From: Bacteroidota bacterium
GTDB lineage: Bacteria; Bacteroidota; Bacteroidia; Bacteroidales; UBA10428
NCBI GenBank assembly: GCA_017860375.1
Contig: JAGDMB010000093.1
Location: forward strand, 1-8,154
Direction: 5' to 3'
Length of the DNA: 8,154 bases
Shown in pieces: positions 1-6,994 of this stretch. The position numbers and the translations under genes were made by a program. The notes under the pieces are model-generated. The model searched no databases and had not been told where the DNA came from. It saw only the letters and a list, made by a program, of their open reading frames with translations. Position 1 is the first letter of the stretch. Every line of letters begins with the position of its first letter.

Positions 1-602
1 GCAGTGTAGCCTGTAACAGTAAAAGTCCCTTCCATTGCATCAATGTCATCGTTGATATCTCCGATTAACTTGAATGGTGCGGTGCCAGTAGTCATTGGAA
101 CTGAGAATTTGATCGTAACCTCACGTCCGTCTACTACACTGCCGGAAGTCAGATCGTAAGGTCCGTAACCATCGTCAGCAGAACCGGTTAATTCAGTTCC
201 TTGCTGTTCGAGTTCAAAAGTAACATCAGCAGGTCCAACTCCTGTAAAATCCAGGGTACCTTCCCATGAACCAGCCAGATCCCCAACCTCAATTTCCTGT
301 GAGGATGATTTTGACCCGCCATCACCAGTCGCGGTGAGGGTAACATTGTATGTGCCCGCTTCCATGAAAGCATAGGTCGGGTTTTCGTCATTACTTTCCT
401 CACCGTCATCGAAATCCCAACTATACGAAGTGGCTTCTTCGGAACAGTTATCAAATTCAATTTCTTCCCCGGCAAGAGGCATAAGCTCGTCATCGATGGA
501 CGCGCTGGACATCGTAAAACAAGCGGTCGGGTCCTTCGCACAGCCTGCCATAAGAGCAAGCACTGCTAAGAATGCAAATGGAATAAAAAGTTTTGTTTTC
601 AC
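1..602 (-). CDS. PKD-domain secreted lipoprotein, 3' part outside window
   Basis: Probable cell-envelope lipoprotein of unknown function; the first 200 codons are present and the frame is open to the left edge. The only reasonable start is GTG at 602-600: an in-frame TAA lies six codons upstream (620-618), and the first ATG is residue 18, inside the signal peptide. Residues 1-21 form a type II signal peptide: MKTK, a hydrophobic core, then LMAGC with Cys21 as the lipidation site (Met at -3 is a slightly unusual lipobox). Residues about 27-106 are a PKD/Ig-like domain with the hallmark WDFDDG (62-67), then NPTYAF (74-79) and AGTYNVTLTA (82-91). Cys28 and Cys53 could form a disulfide. Residues about 109-200 are a run of short beta strands (GSWEGTLDF, FELEQQGTELTGS, GTFTVTG) resembling small lipocalin-like barrels of Bacteroidota lipoproteins; that comparison is from memory. 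PKD domains usually mediate protein or glycan contacts. The gene follows carB in the same direction after 126 bp and probably has its own promoter. Confidence 0.85.
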   Translation of the reverse strand, partial: MKTKLFIPFAFLAVLALMAGCAKDPTACFTMSSASIDDELMPLAGEEIEFDNCSEEATSYSWDFDDGEESNDENPTYAFMEAGTYNVTLTATGDGGSKSSSQEIEVGDLAGSWEGTLDFTGVGPADVTFELEQQGTELTGSADDGYGPYDLTSGSVVDGREVTIKFSVPMTTGTAPFKLIGDINDDIDAMEGTFTVTGYT

Positions 603-661
603 AGTGATTAAATTTAGTTATTAATAATTAAGATAGTTCAACTTTAAAAAAGTTCTCAAAA

Positions 662-669
662 CAAAAGTA
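662..669 (-). promoter_or_regulatory. candidate Bacteroidota -7 element for the lipoprotein gene
   Basis: Read on the minus strand the sequence is TACTTTTG, an exact match to the Bacteroidota sigma-ABfr -7 consensus TAnnTTTG. It lies in the AT-rich 126-bp gap between the carB stop and the lipoprotein start and would give a leader of roughly 50-55 nt. No TTG is found at the usual -33 spacing, so the call rests on the -7 box and its position. A short AT-only inverted repeat (640-654, arms AACTTT/AAAGTT) lies near the predicted start of transcription. Confidence 0.35.
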
Positions 670-728
670 AAACTAAAATATTAAAATCGGCAGTATAGTT
701 ATTAACAATTCACTTCTGGCCGTTCGGT

Positions 729-3700
729 TCAGCCTATCTCCTTATGATATTCCTGAAGCGATTTCACCTTGTAGGCTCCGTTCTGACGTTCCCTGATCCC
801 TTTGGTTGCCGCCAGGGCCGCGGAAGTGGTGGTAATGTAAGGAATCTTATATTTAATGGCATTTTTGCGTATATAGGAATCGTCATATTCGCTAAGCCTT
901 CCGGCAGGCGTGTTTACGACCAGGTTAATTTCGCGGTTCTTAATGGCATCCACGATGTTGGGTCTTCCTTCATGGACCTTTTTGATAGCAGTCGAGGGAA
1001 TACCGTTCTTTTCAAGGAATACTTTTGTGCCCCCGGTAGACAGGATGTTGAATCCCATATCCCGGAAATTAATCGCGGCCGGCAGTATCTTGTTTTTATC
1101 CCTGTCGGCAATGGTGATCAGTACAGTTCCTGCAACGGGCAGAGGTACCTGTGTGGCTTCCTGTGCTTTGAAAAAAGCCAGGCCATAACTGTCTGCAAAT
1201 CCAAGTACTTCGCCGGTAGACCGCATTTCGGGTCCGAGCAACGGATCTACAACCGGAAACATGTTGAAAGGGAATACCGCTTCTTTAACGCCAAAATGGT
1301 TGAATTTCTTATGGGTAAGGTTGAATTCAGGAAGTTTGACGCCCATCATCACCTGTGTGGCAATTTTTGCCATGGGTATGGCACACACCTTGGAAACCAG
1401 GGGTACCGTGCGCGATGCCCTGGGATTGGCCTCAAGGATGTATACCACATCTTCGTAAATGGCGTACTGTATATTCATCAATCCGCAAACTTTTAATTCG
1501 ATGGCTATTTTCTGGGTATACTCATTGATCGTTTTGATATGCTTCTCGGGTATGACTACGGGCGGAATAACGCAGGCCGAATCGCCCGAATGAATACCTG
1601 CGTATTCAATATGCTGCATTACGGCGGGGACAAAAGCATACTTACCGTCGGAGATCGCATCGGCTTCCGTTTCAATGGCATCTTCAAGGAATTTGTCGAT
1701 CAGTATAGGCCGTTCGGGCGATATATCCACAGCGGCTGCAACATATTGCTTGAGCATCTCTTCGTCCATTACAATTTTCATTCCCCTGCCTCCAAGTACA
1801 TATGAAGGACGCACCATCAGGGGGTATCCTATCCGGTGCGCTATTTCCAGGGCTTCTTTCAAATTGCTGGCCATGCCCGATTCGGGTTCAGGAATGCCGA
1901 GCCTTTTCATGATCCTGCGGAAACGGTCACGGTCTTCAGCCAGGTCAATGGCATCGGGACTTGTTCCCAGAATTTTTACGCCTGCCTCTGCCAGTTCACC
2001 GGCGATGTTCAGAGGGGTCTGTCCCCCAAACTGCACAATCACTCCCTCGGGTTTTTCCTTTTCGTATATGCTCAGCACATCCTCCACCGTCAGCGGTTCG
2101 AAGTACAATTTGTCGGCCGTATCGTAATCCGTGGAAACCGTTTCGGGATTGCAGTTGACCATAATGGACTCAAATCCTGCCTTTCGTATGGCAAAGGCCG
2201 CGTGAACACAGCAGTAATCAAATTCAATCCCCTGTCCGATACGGTTCGGACCGCCGCCCAGTACCATGATCTTTTTACGGTCGCTGACGGATACTTTATC
2301 CGGGGCATTGTAGGTCGAAAAGTAATACGCCGCATTTTCCACACCGCTCACCGGAACCGGTTCCCAGGCTTCTTTTATGCCCAGTAAAAGTCGTTTTTCA
2401 CGGATCTTTTTTTCGGGCACATTCAGCAGTTTTGCCAGGTATTTGTCAGCAAATCCGTCTTTTTTGGCACGAAGGAGCAGATCATCCGGTATCGAGTATC
2501 CGGTATGGGTAAGTATCTCTTCTTCCAGTTCCACCAGTTCTTTCATCTGTGAAAGGAACCATGTTTTGATGTAGGTCTTTTTGCTAAGCGCATCGATATC
2601 GGCACCTTTCCTCAGCGCCTCATACAGGATAAACTGCCTTTCGCTGGAGGGATGATTGAGCAGGTTCATAAGCTCATCCAGTGGTTTGGAGTGGAAATCT
2701 TTGGCAAATCCCAGCCCATAGCGTCCTATTTCGAGTGACCGGATCGCCTTCTGCAGGGCTTCCTTGTATGTCTTCCCGATGCTCATCACCTCCCCGACAG
2801 CCTGCATCTGCGTCCCCAGTTTGTCTTCCAGTCCTTCAAATTTCTCGAAGGCCCAGCGGGCAAATTTCACCACAACATATTCACCCGAGGGCGTGTATTT
2901 ATCAAGCGTCCCCTCGCGCCAGTAAGGGATCTCATCGAGCGTAAGTCCCCCGGCAAGCAGGGAGGATACATAGGCAATGGGAAATCCGGTGGCTTTTGAG
3001 GCAAGGGCAGAGGACCGGGATGTCCTGGGATTGATCTCAATGACAACCACCCTGCCGGTTACCGGATCATGGGCAAATTGCACATTGGTTCCGCCAATGA
3101 CCCCTATGGCTTCCACGATGTCGTAGGAATACTTCTGCAGTCGTTTCTGCAGGTCCACATCGATGGTGAGCATGGGTGCGGTGCAATAGGAATCTCCCGT
3201 ATGCACGCCCATGGCATCCACATTCTCGATAAAACAGACGGTGATCATCTGGTTCTTTGCATCGCGGACGACTTCCAGTTCCAGCTCTTCCCAGCCCAGC
3301 ACCGACTCTTCGATCAATACCTGGTTGACGATGCTGGCCGATAATCCCCTGCTGGCAATGGTGTTAAGTTCCTCCGTATTGTAAACGATCCCGCCTCCGG
3401 TACCCCCCATGGTGTATGCCGGTCTGACCACAACCGGATATCCAAGCTCCTCTGCCACTTTCTCGGCGTCTTCAACGGTATTCACCGCCGTGCTGCGCGG
3501 AACGTCAATTCCGAGGCCGGCCATGGTTTGCTTAAAAGCGGTACGATCCTCACCGCGCTCGATGGCATCAATATTGACACCAATCACTTTCACTTTGTAT
3601 TTATCCAGTATGCCCGATTTTGCCAGCTGGGACGACAGGTTTAAACCTGTCTGTCCCCCCAGGTTTGGAAGGAGCGCGTCCGGCCTTTCTTTTTTTATGA

Positions 3701-3929
3701 TCTCGGTGAGGGCATATTCGTTTAAGGGCTCTATATAGGTGACATCGGCAATTTCAGGATCGGTCATGATGGTAGCCGGATTGGAATTCACCAGAATGAT
3801 TTTATATCCCAGTGACCGCAATGCTTTGCATGCCTGGGTACCGGAATAGTCGAATTCACAGGCCTGACCGATGATGATGGGACCTGAACCAATGATCAGC
3901 ACGCTGTCGATGTCTTTTATTTTTCCCAT
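729..3929 (-). CDS. carB: carbamoyl-phosphate synthase large subunit
   Basis: Large chain of cytoplasmic carbamoyl-phosphate synthase. With ammonia delivered by the CarA glutaminase it makes carbamoyl phosphate from bicarbonate and two ATP, feeding pyrimidine and arginine synthesis. The product is 1066 residues, a normal full length. It shows the internal duplication of the family. The first half has a pre-ATP-grasp segment (GSGPIIIGQ, 14-22), the ATP-grasp motif YPVVVRPAYTMGGTGGG (164-180) and VIEINPRTSR (296-305). An oligomerisation region spans about 405-550. The second half repeats GGGPNRIGQG (558-567), YPLMVRPSYVLGGRG (702-716) and ILEANPRASR (831-840). Residues about 932-1066 form the MGS-like allosteric domain, with STGGT (964-968) at the position that binds nucleotide effectors in E. 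coli. ATG at 3929 places the GSGP motif as usual. No Shine-Dalgarno is visible. A weak promoter-like TATCTTGC (3975-3982, minus) lies about 45 nt upstream. carA is not adjacent on either side. Confidence 0.98.
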   Translation of the reverse strand: MGKIKDIDSVLIIGSGPIIIGQACEFDYSGTQACKALRSLGYKIILVNSNPATIMTDPEIADVTYIEPLNEYALTEIIKKERPDALLPNLGGQTGLNLSSQLAKSGILDKYKVKVIGVNIDAIERGEDRTAFKQTMAGLGIDVPRSTAVNTVEDAEKVAEELGYPVVVRPAYTMGGTGGGIVYNTEELNTIASRGLSASIVNQVLIEESVLGWEELELEVVRDAKNQMITVCFIENVDAMGVHTGDSYCTAPMLTIDVDLQKRLQKYSYDIVEAIGVIGGTNVQFAHDPVTGRVVVIEINPRTSRSSALASKATGFPIAYVSSLLAGGLTLDEIPYWREGTLDKYTPSGEYVVVKFARWAFEKFEGLEDKLGTQMQAVGEVMSIGKTYKEALQKAIRSLEIGRYGLGFAKDFHSKPLDELMNLLNHPSSERQFILYEALRKGADIDALSKKTYIKTWFLSQMKELVELEEEILTHTGYSIPDDLLLRAKKDGFADKYLAKLLNVPEKKIREKRLLLGIKEAWEPVPVSGVENAAYYFSTYNAPDKVSVSDRKKIMVLGGGPNRIGQGIEFDYCCVHAAFAIRKAGFESIMVNCNPETVSTDYDTADKLYFEPLTVEDVLSIYEKEKPEGVIVQFGGQTPLNIAGELAEAGVKILGTSPDAIDLAEDRDRFRRIMKRLGIPEPESGMASNLKEALEIAHRIGYPLMVRPSYVLGGRGMKIVMDEEMLKQYVAAAVDISPERPILIDKFLEDAIETEADAISDGKYAFVPAVMQHIEYAGIHSGDSACVIPPVVIPEKHIKTINEYTQKIAIELKVCGLMNIQYAIYEDVVYILEANPRASRTVPLVSKVCAIPMAKIATQVMMGVKLPEFNLTHKKFNHFGVKEAVFPFNMFPVVDPLLGPEMRSTGEVLGFADSYGLAFFKAQEATQVPLPVAGTVLITIADRDKNKILPAAINFRDMGFNILSTGGTKVFLEKNGIPSTAIKKVHEGRPNIVDAIKNREINLVVNTPAGRLSEYDDSYIRKNAIKYKIPYITTTSAALAATKGIRERQNGAYKVKSLQEYHKEIG
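3634..3651. repeat. 18-bp perfect palindrome inside carB
   Basis: GACAGGTTTAAACCTGTC is its own reverse complement with no spacer. It lies within carB codons for the conserved stretch QTGLNLSS (residues 93-100), so coding constraint may explain it. By base counting, an 18-bp perfect palindrome would arise by chance in about 3 percent of random windows this size. Its ACAGGT half-site recurs in the intergenic repeats at 4089-4145 and 7811-7828. No function is assigned. Confidence 0.6.
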
Positions 3930-4022
3930 ATAGGAATGTTTTACCCGTTTTTTATGTGCGCATTATTACCGGTTGCAAGATAAAAAAAAGCAGGCTATAC
4001 GGAAGGATTTTTCAATGATAAA

Positions 4023-4058
4023 TTTTGGACTTTGCATCCATGCGCACGGATAGGTTTG
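4023..4058 (+). promoter_or_regulatory. candidate promoter for the HtrA-like protease
   Basis: TAGGTTTG at 4051-4058 matches the Bacteroidota -7 consensus TAnnTTTG exactly. Two upstream TTTG boxes could serve as the -33 element, at 4024-4027 (spacer 23) and 4031-4034 (spacer 16); both are at the edges of the accepted spacing. A leader of about 135 nt would result, containing the direct repeat at 4089-4141. A weaker one-mismatch box, TTTATTTG (4109-4116), is an alternative. Confidence 0.35.
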
Positions 4059-4088
4059 ATTGTTCAAAGCATAGAACCGGATAACCTG

Positions 4089-4141
4089 CGGACAGGTCAT
4101 AATGTCCTTTTATTTGATTGCGGCAACTCAACGGACAGGTC
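4089..4141 (+). repeat. 10-bp direct repeat upstream of the protease gene
   Basis: CGGACAGGTC occurs at 4089-4098 and again at 4132-4141, with starts 43 bp apart. The second copy extends to ACAGGTCTGCC (4135-4145), which recurs on the minus strand at 7818-7828 in front of the mla operon. The first copy also forms a weak dyad with TGTCC at 4104-4108. Both copies lie downstream of the candidate promoter and upstream of the chosen start codon, so they could be a regulatory site or interspersed-repeat debris. The role is unknown. Confidence 0.4.
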
Positions 4142-4198
4142 TGCCATGACATATTTACAGTCCGAACAAATTGGTTCAATTATTGTTTTCATTTTGCC

Positions 4199-5191
4199 AT
4201 GGAACAGGATTCATACCCGCTGGAATTGATTGCATTTGCTGACCATCAATTGCTTGATGCCTACTCGACAACCGTCATCGGTGTGGTAAAAAACGTGGCG
4301 CCTGCAGTAGTCCATATCAGCGTTGCTAAAAAGTTTCGCAGTCCGGGGGCCGGAAAGGATATTGAACAGCCTGCATTTGGTTCGGGGTTTGTCATTTCAA
4401 CCGATGGATATATCGTAACCAATGATCATGTGATTGAGGGTACAAATTCGATCAGGGTCACTTTTGCTGACGGGGTTGAACTGCACGCGGAATTGATTGG
4501 TGCAGATCCTTCCACCGATATTGCGGTGATAAAAGTATATGACGGCGATTTTAAACCTTTGCAGTTTGCAGACTCGGTTTTGCTTGAGCCCGGTCAGATT
4601 GCCATTGCAATAGGTAATCCGATGGGATTGCAGCATACGGTGACAACCGGTATTGTAAGTGCGACGGGTCGAACCTTAAGGGCCAATAATGGCCGGTTGA
4701 TCGATGACATAATTCAAACGGATGCTGCTCTTAATCCCGGCAACAGCGGAGGACCGCTTTTAAATTCAGAAGGTAAGGTAATCGGGGTGAACACAGCGGT
4801 GATCTCTGCAGCTCAGGGACTATGCTTTGCGGTGTCTTCGAATCTTGCAGCCTATGTTGCCGGTCAATTGATTCTGAACGGCAGGGTAAAACGGGCTCAG
4901 CTGAACATTGCAGCACATCTGGTAAACCTTACCCAACGTATGATAGAAGCCAATCAACTGAAAAGCAAAACCGGGGTCTATGTGTATGAGATCCACAGTG
5001 CCCCTGATATCCATAACAGTGAATTGAAGGAAGGAGATATTATCGTCGATTTTGACGGCAACCGGGTTGCCACGGTCGACAACCTGCATAAATACCTGAA
5101 TGAATCCACCATTGGAAAAAAAGTGGTACTGGGGATCCTGAGGGGCGGCCGGAAGGATATCATCACGGTGGTGCCCGGAGAGTTAAAATAA
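4199..5191 (+). CDS. HtrA-like S1C serine protease with C-terminal PDZ domain, no export signal visible
   Basis: Probable ATP-independent endopeptidase of the DegP/HtrA (S1C) type, 330 residues. Residues about 25-225 are the trypsin-like domain. The catalytic triad is complete: His77 in TNDHVIE, Asp108 in STDIAV and Ser183 in NPGNSGGP. Residues about 230-326 form one PDZ domain, with ELKEGDIIVDFDG (275-287) typical of the fold. ATG at 4199 is chosen because the family-like stretch LLDAYSTTVIGVVKNVAPAV (18-37) begins soon after it. An in-frame ATG at 4118 would add 27 residues rich in Trp, Phe and Cys that look untranslated. Neither start gives a signal peptide or membrane anchor, unlike classical DegP (secreted) or DegS (anchored), so cytoplasmic action is inferred. 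Similar signal-less proteases starting with a D-A-Y-S motif are, from memory, widespread in bacteria. The gene is divergent from carB and converges on mlaD with 4 bp between stops. Confidence 0.9.
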   Translation: MEQDSYPLELIAFADHQLLDAYSTTVIGVVKNVAPAVVHISVAKKFRSPGAGKDIEQPAFGSGFVISTDGYIVTNDHVIEGTNSIRVTFADGVELHAELIGADPSTDIAVIKVYDGDFKPLQFADSVLLEPGQIAIAIGNPMGLQHTVTTGIVSATGRTLRANNGRLIDDIIQTDAALNPGNSGGPLLNSEGKVIGVNTAVISAAQGLCFAVSSNLAAYVAGQLILNGRVKRAQLNIAAHLVNLTQRMIEANQLKSKTGVYVYEIHSAPDIHNSELKEGDIIVDFDGNRVATVDNLHKYLNESTIGKKVVLGILRGGRKDIITVVPGELK

Positions 5192-5195
5192 AGGA

Positions 5196-6236
5196 TTATT
5201 TCTTCCCCGGTTCCTTTTTCTTTGAGAACATCCGGATCAGCCCGCTGTTTTGTATGGCTTCCGAAGAACGGGTCACCTCTCTGATGCCCGTATTCAGCTG
5301 GTAAAGGAAGATCTCAAGTGAGTCAGCAAAGGAGGTGTCGGCAACGAAAAGGCTAAGTGCATTTTCATGATCATTGAGCCTGCGGCTGAATTCAGTGAGA
5401 TTCCGTGTGGTTTTTTCGAGGTTCACACTGGTAAGGTATAAATTCTGCGTGACTGCGGTGTCGGAAAACAGCCATCCGAAGACGCCTTCCCCTTCGTTGA
5501 TCTTATCCGTTATCTCATCAAACCGGCGGGTGACTATTTTCAGGTTATAGCTGGCCGTATCAAGCTGCTGTGAGAACAAGGTATCGGAAAACAATTTTCC
5601 CATGATACCGTATCCTTTGTTTACTTTATTCGATATTTCCACCAGATTCTCCGAAAGGGTGGCAATATTGCTGACAGTCTCATCGAAGTTGTCCGTCACT
5701 CCGGTATCTGCAAAGATCTTACCGAAAATGCCATAGCCCTGGTTGATCTTATCCGTTATAAAGAGCAGGTTCCTGGAAACGGAAGTGATATTTTCACTTG
5801 ATTTTTTAACCTCCTTTAAAATTTCATCGATATCAACCTGTTCAATGCTTTGCAGGATATCGTTCTCATTGACCGGAGGACTTTGCTCACTGCCCGGCAA
5901 TATATTGACGATCTTGCCTCCGGTAAGACCCTCGTTGGCAATGGTAACCCTGGAATCGAGCCTGATCAGTTTCAGGACATCTTTTTTAATTGTAAAGCCG
6001 GTTTTTACACGGGTATCTTTCATCAGTTCAATGCTGCTGACTGTGCCGATGTCAATACCGGAAAAATATACCTTGTCGCCTATCTTAAGGCCTTTTATAT
6101 CCCTGAAGATGGCCGCAATCTTCAGCGACGGTCCGAACAGGTTCTGCTGTTTCCCGATAAAATAAATGCCCAGCACGAAGAATATAAATCCCAGACTGAT
6201 GAAAATCCCTATTTTGACTGCCTTTGTTCGTTGCAT
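5196..6236 (-). CDS. mlaD: MCE-family lipid-binding subunit MlaD, with four 41-residue repeats
   Basis: Membrane-anchored substrate-binding subunit of an MCE/Mla phospholipid transporter, working with MlaE and MlaF. Residues 8-27 are a single N-terminal membrane helix and the rest is predicted periplasmic. Residues about 37-115 form one MCE domain, recognisable from GLKIGDKVYFSGIDIGTV (49-66) and GLTGGKIVNILPG (103-115). At 346 residues it is about twice the length of E. coli MlaD. The extra length is a Ser/Asn-rich helical region holding four contiguous 41-residue repeats (156-319) and a basic tail (SKKKEPGKK). By analogy with the C-terminal helices of PqiB, this region may extend the lipid tunnel across the periplasm. 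It is the last gene of the operon, starting 12 bp after the mlaF stop. No terminator follows: its stop is 4 bp from that of the convergent protease gene. Confidence 0.93.
   Translation of the reverse strand: MQRTKAVKIGIFISLGFIFFVLGIYFIGKQQNLFGPSLKIAAIFRDIKGLKIGDKVYFSGIDIGTVSSIELMKDTRVKTGFTIKKDVLKLIRLDSRVTIANEGLTGGKIVNILPGSEQSPPVNENDILQSIEQVDIDEILKEVKKSSENITSVSRNLLFITDKINQGYGIFGKIFADTGVTDNFDETVSNIATLSENLVEISNKVNKGYGIMGKLFSDTLFSQQLDTASYNLKIVTRRFDEITDKINEGEGVFGWLFSDTAVTQNLYLTSVNLEKTTRNLTEFSRRLNDHENALSLFVADTSFADSLEIFLYQLNTGIREVTRSSEAIQNSGLIRMFSKKKEPGKK
5280..5771 (-). repeat. four tandem 123-bp (41-codon) repeats in mlaD
   Basis: The units, in reading order, are 5649-5771, 5526-5648, 5403-5525 and 5280-5402, i.e. 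residues 156-196, 197-237, 238-278 and 279-319, abutting without a gap. Positions 10 (Asn), 22 (Asp) and 23 (Thr) are identical in all four. Units 1-3 share Gly at 12, 14 and 17, as in QGYGIFGK, KGYGIMGK and EGEGVFGW. Unit 4 has lost the glycines (DHENALSL) but keeps the frame. Units 1 and 3 also share 18 identical bases (5742-5759 and 5496-5513), exactly two periods apart. Each unit looks like helix, glycine turn (GxGxxG), helix. Confidence 0.85.
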
Positions 6237-6248
6237 GGCGCAAATGTA

Positions 6249-6992
6249 TTAGGTGGTAAAAAACATACTTACTTGATGTTCGTGATAAGTACGCAGGGTT
6301 TTATAATCACCTTCTGCAATAAATTTTCCGCATTCCAGGATGCAGATCCTGTCGGATACCGTTTCGGCACATTTCATGTCGTGGGTAACAATAACGGACG
6401 CGGTACCGTGTTCGTGCTGAATTGACACAATAAGATCACTGATCTCTTTTGCCGTAAAAGGATCAAGACCGGCCGTAGGCTCATCATACAGCATGAGTTC
6501 GGGTTTCAGCATCAGTGCCCGGGCAAGACCGGCGCGTTTTTTCATGCCCCCTGACAATTCGGCGGGCATTTTGTCGATGGCATCCAGCAATCCCACGCTG
6601 CGCAGATTTCGTTCAATCCGTTCCTCCATTTCCTGAGCGGGAATCTTTAAAAAAATGGCATTCCGAAGCATCGGGAACAGCATGTTCTCTCTCAGCGAAA
6701 TCGAATCGTACAGGGCTCCCTGCTGAAAAACATAGCCAATACGGGTTCTGACTTCGTCCAATTGAGCCGGGGTGCAATTCACAATATCCCGGTCAAAAAG
6801 TTTTATATCTCCGTGGTCCGGTTTAATCAACCCTACCATGCATTTCAGCAGGACGGTCTTTCCGGCTCCCGATTTTCCGAGCACAACAAGGTTTTCACCG
6901 TGACTGAGCCGAAGGTCGATCTCATCCAAAACCGCATTCCCGTTAAATGTTTTGGACAGGTTGGTTATTTGTATGATATTCCCGGATTCCAT
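6249..6992 (-). CDS. mlaF: Mla/MCE transporter ATP-binding protein MlaF
   Basis: Cytoplasmic ATPase that drives the MlaE permease; 247 residues, normal for MlaF-type ABC proteins. All nucleotide-binding motifs are intact: Walker A GKSGAGKT (39-46), Q-loop VFQQG (88-92), signature LSGGM (146-150) followed by KKRAGLARAL, Walker B LMLYDEP (166-172) with catalytic Glu171, D-loop AGLDP (174-178) and H-loop His204 in VTHDM. The signature LSGGMKKR, rather than the common LSGGQQQR, is characteristic of MCE-transporter ATPases. The ATG lies 2 bp after the mlaE stop, so the two are probably translationally coupled. No mlaB (STAS-domain subunit) gene is next to it, unlike E. coli. Confidence 0.96.
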   Translation of the reverse strand: MESGNIIQITNLSKTFNGNAVLDEIDLRLSHGENLVVLGKSGAGKTVLLKCMVGLIKPDHGDIKLFDRDIVNCTPAQLDEVRTRIGYVFQQGALYDSISLRENMLFPMLRNAIFLKIPAQEMEERIERNLRSVGLLDAIDKMPAELSGGMKKRAGLARALMLKPELMLYDEPTAGLDPFTAKEISDLIVSIQHEHGTASVIVTHDMKCAETVSDRICILECGKFIAEGDYKTLRTYHEHQVSMFFTT

Positions 6993-6994
6993 GC

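Noticed and set aside
640..654. AACTTT/AAAGTT inverted repeat as a carB terminator
   Set aside because: The stem is only six mostly A-T pairs with no following T-tract beyond general AT-richness, and it lies downstream of the likely lipoprotein promoter.
744..1496. Long plus-strand open frames inside carB (also 1836-2387)
   Set aside because: They are antisense to a clearly conserved gene, lack recognisable domains and reflect codon bias of the minus-strand frame.
4118..4198. Longer protease start at ATG 4118
   Set aside because: The 27 added residues show no signal peptide, anchor or family similarity and have an untranslated-looking composition.
6241..6248. Exact -7 promoter match TACATTTG on the minus strand between mlaF and mlaD
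   Set aside because: Transcription would start at about the mlaD ATG, no -33 TTG is present, and the gene sits in a tight operon; probably chance.
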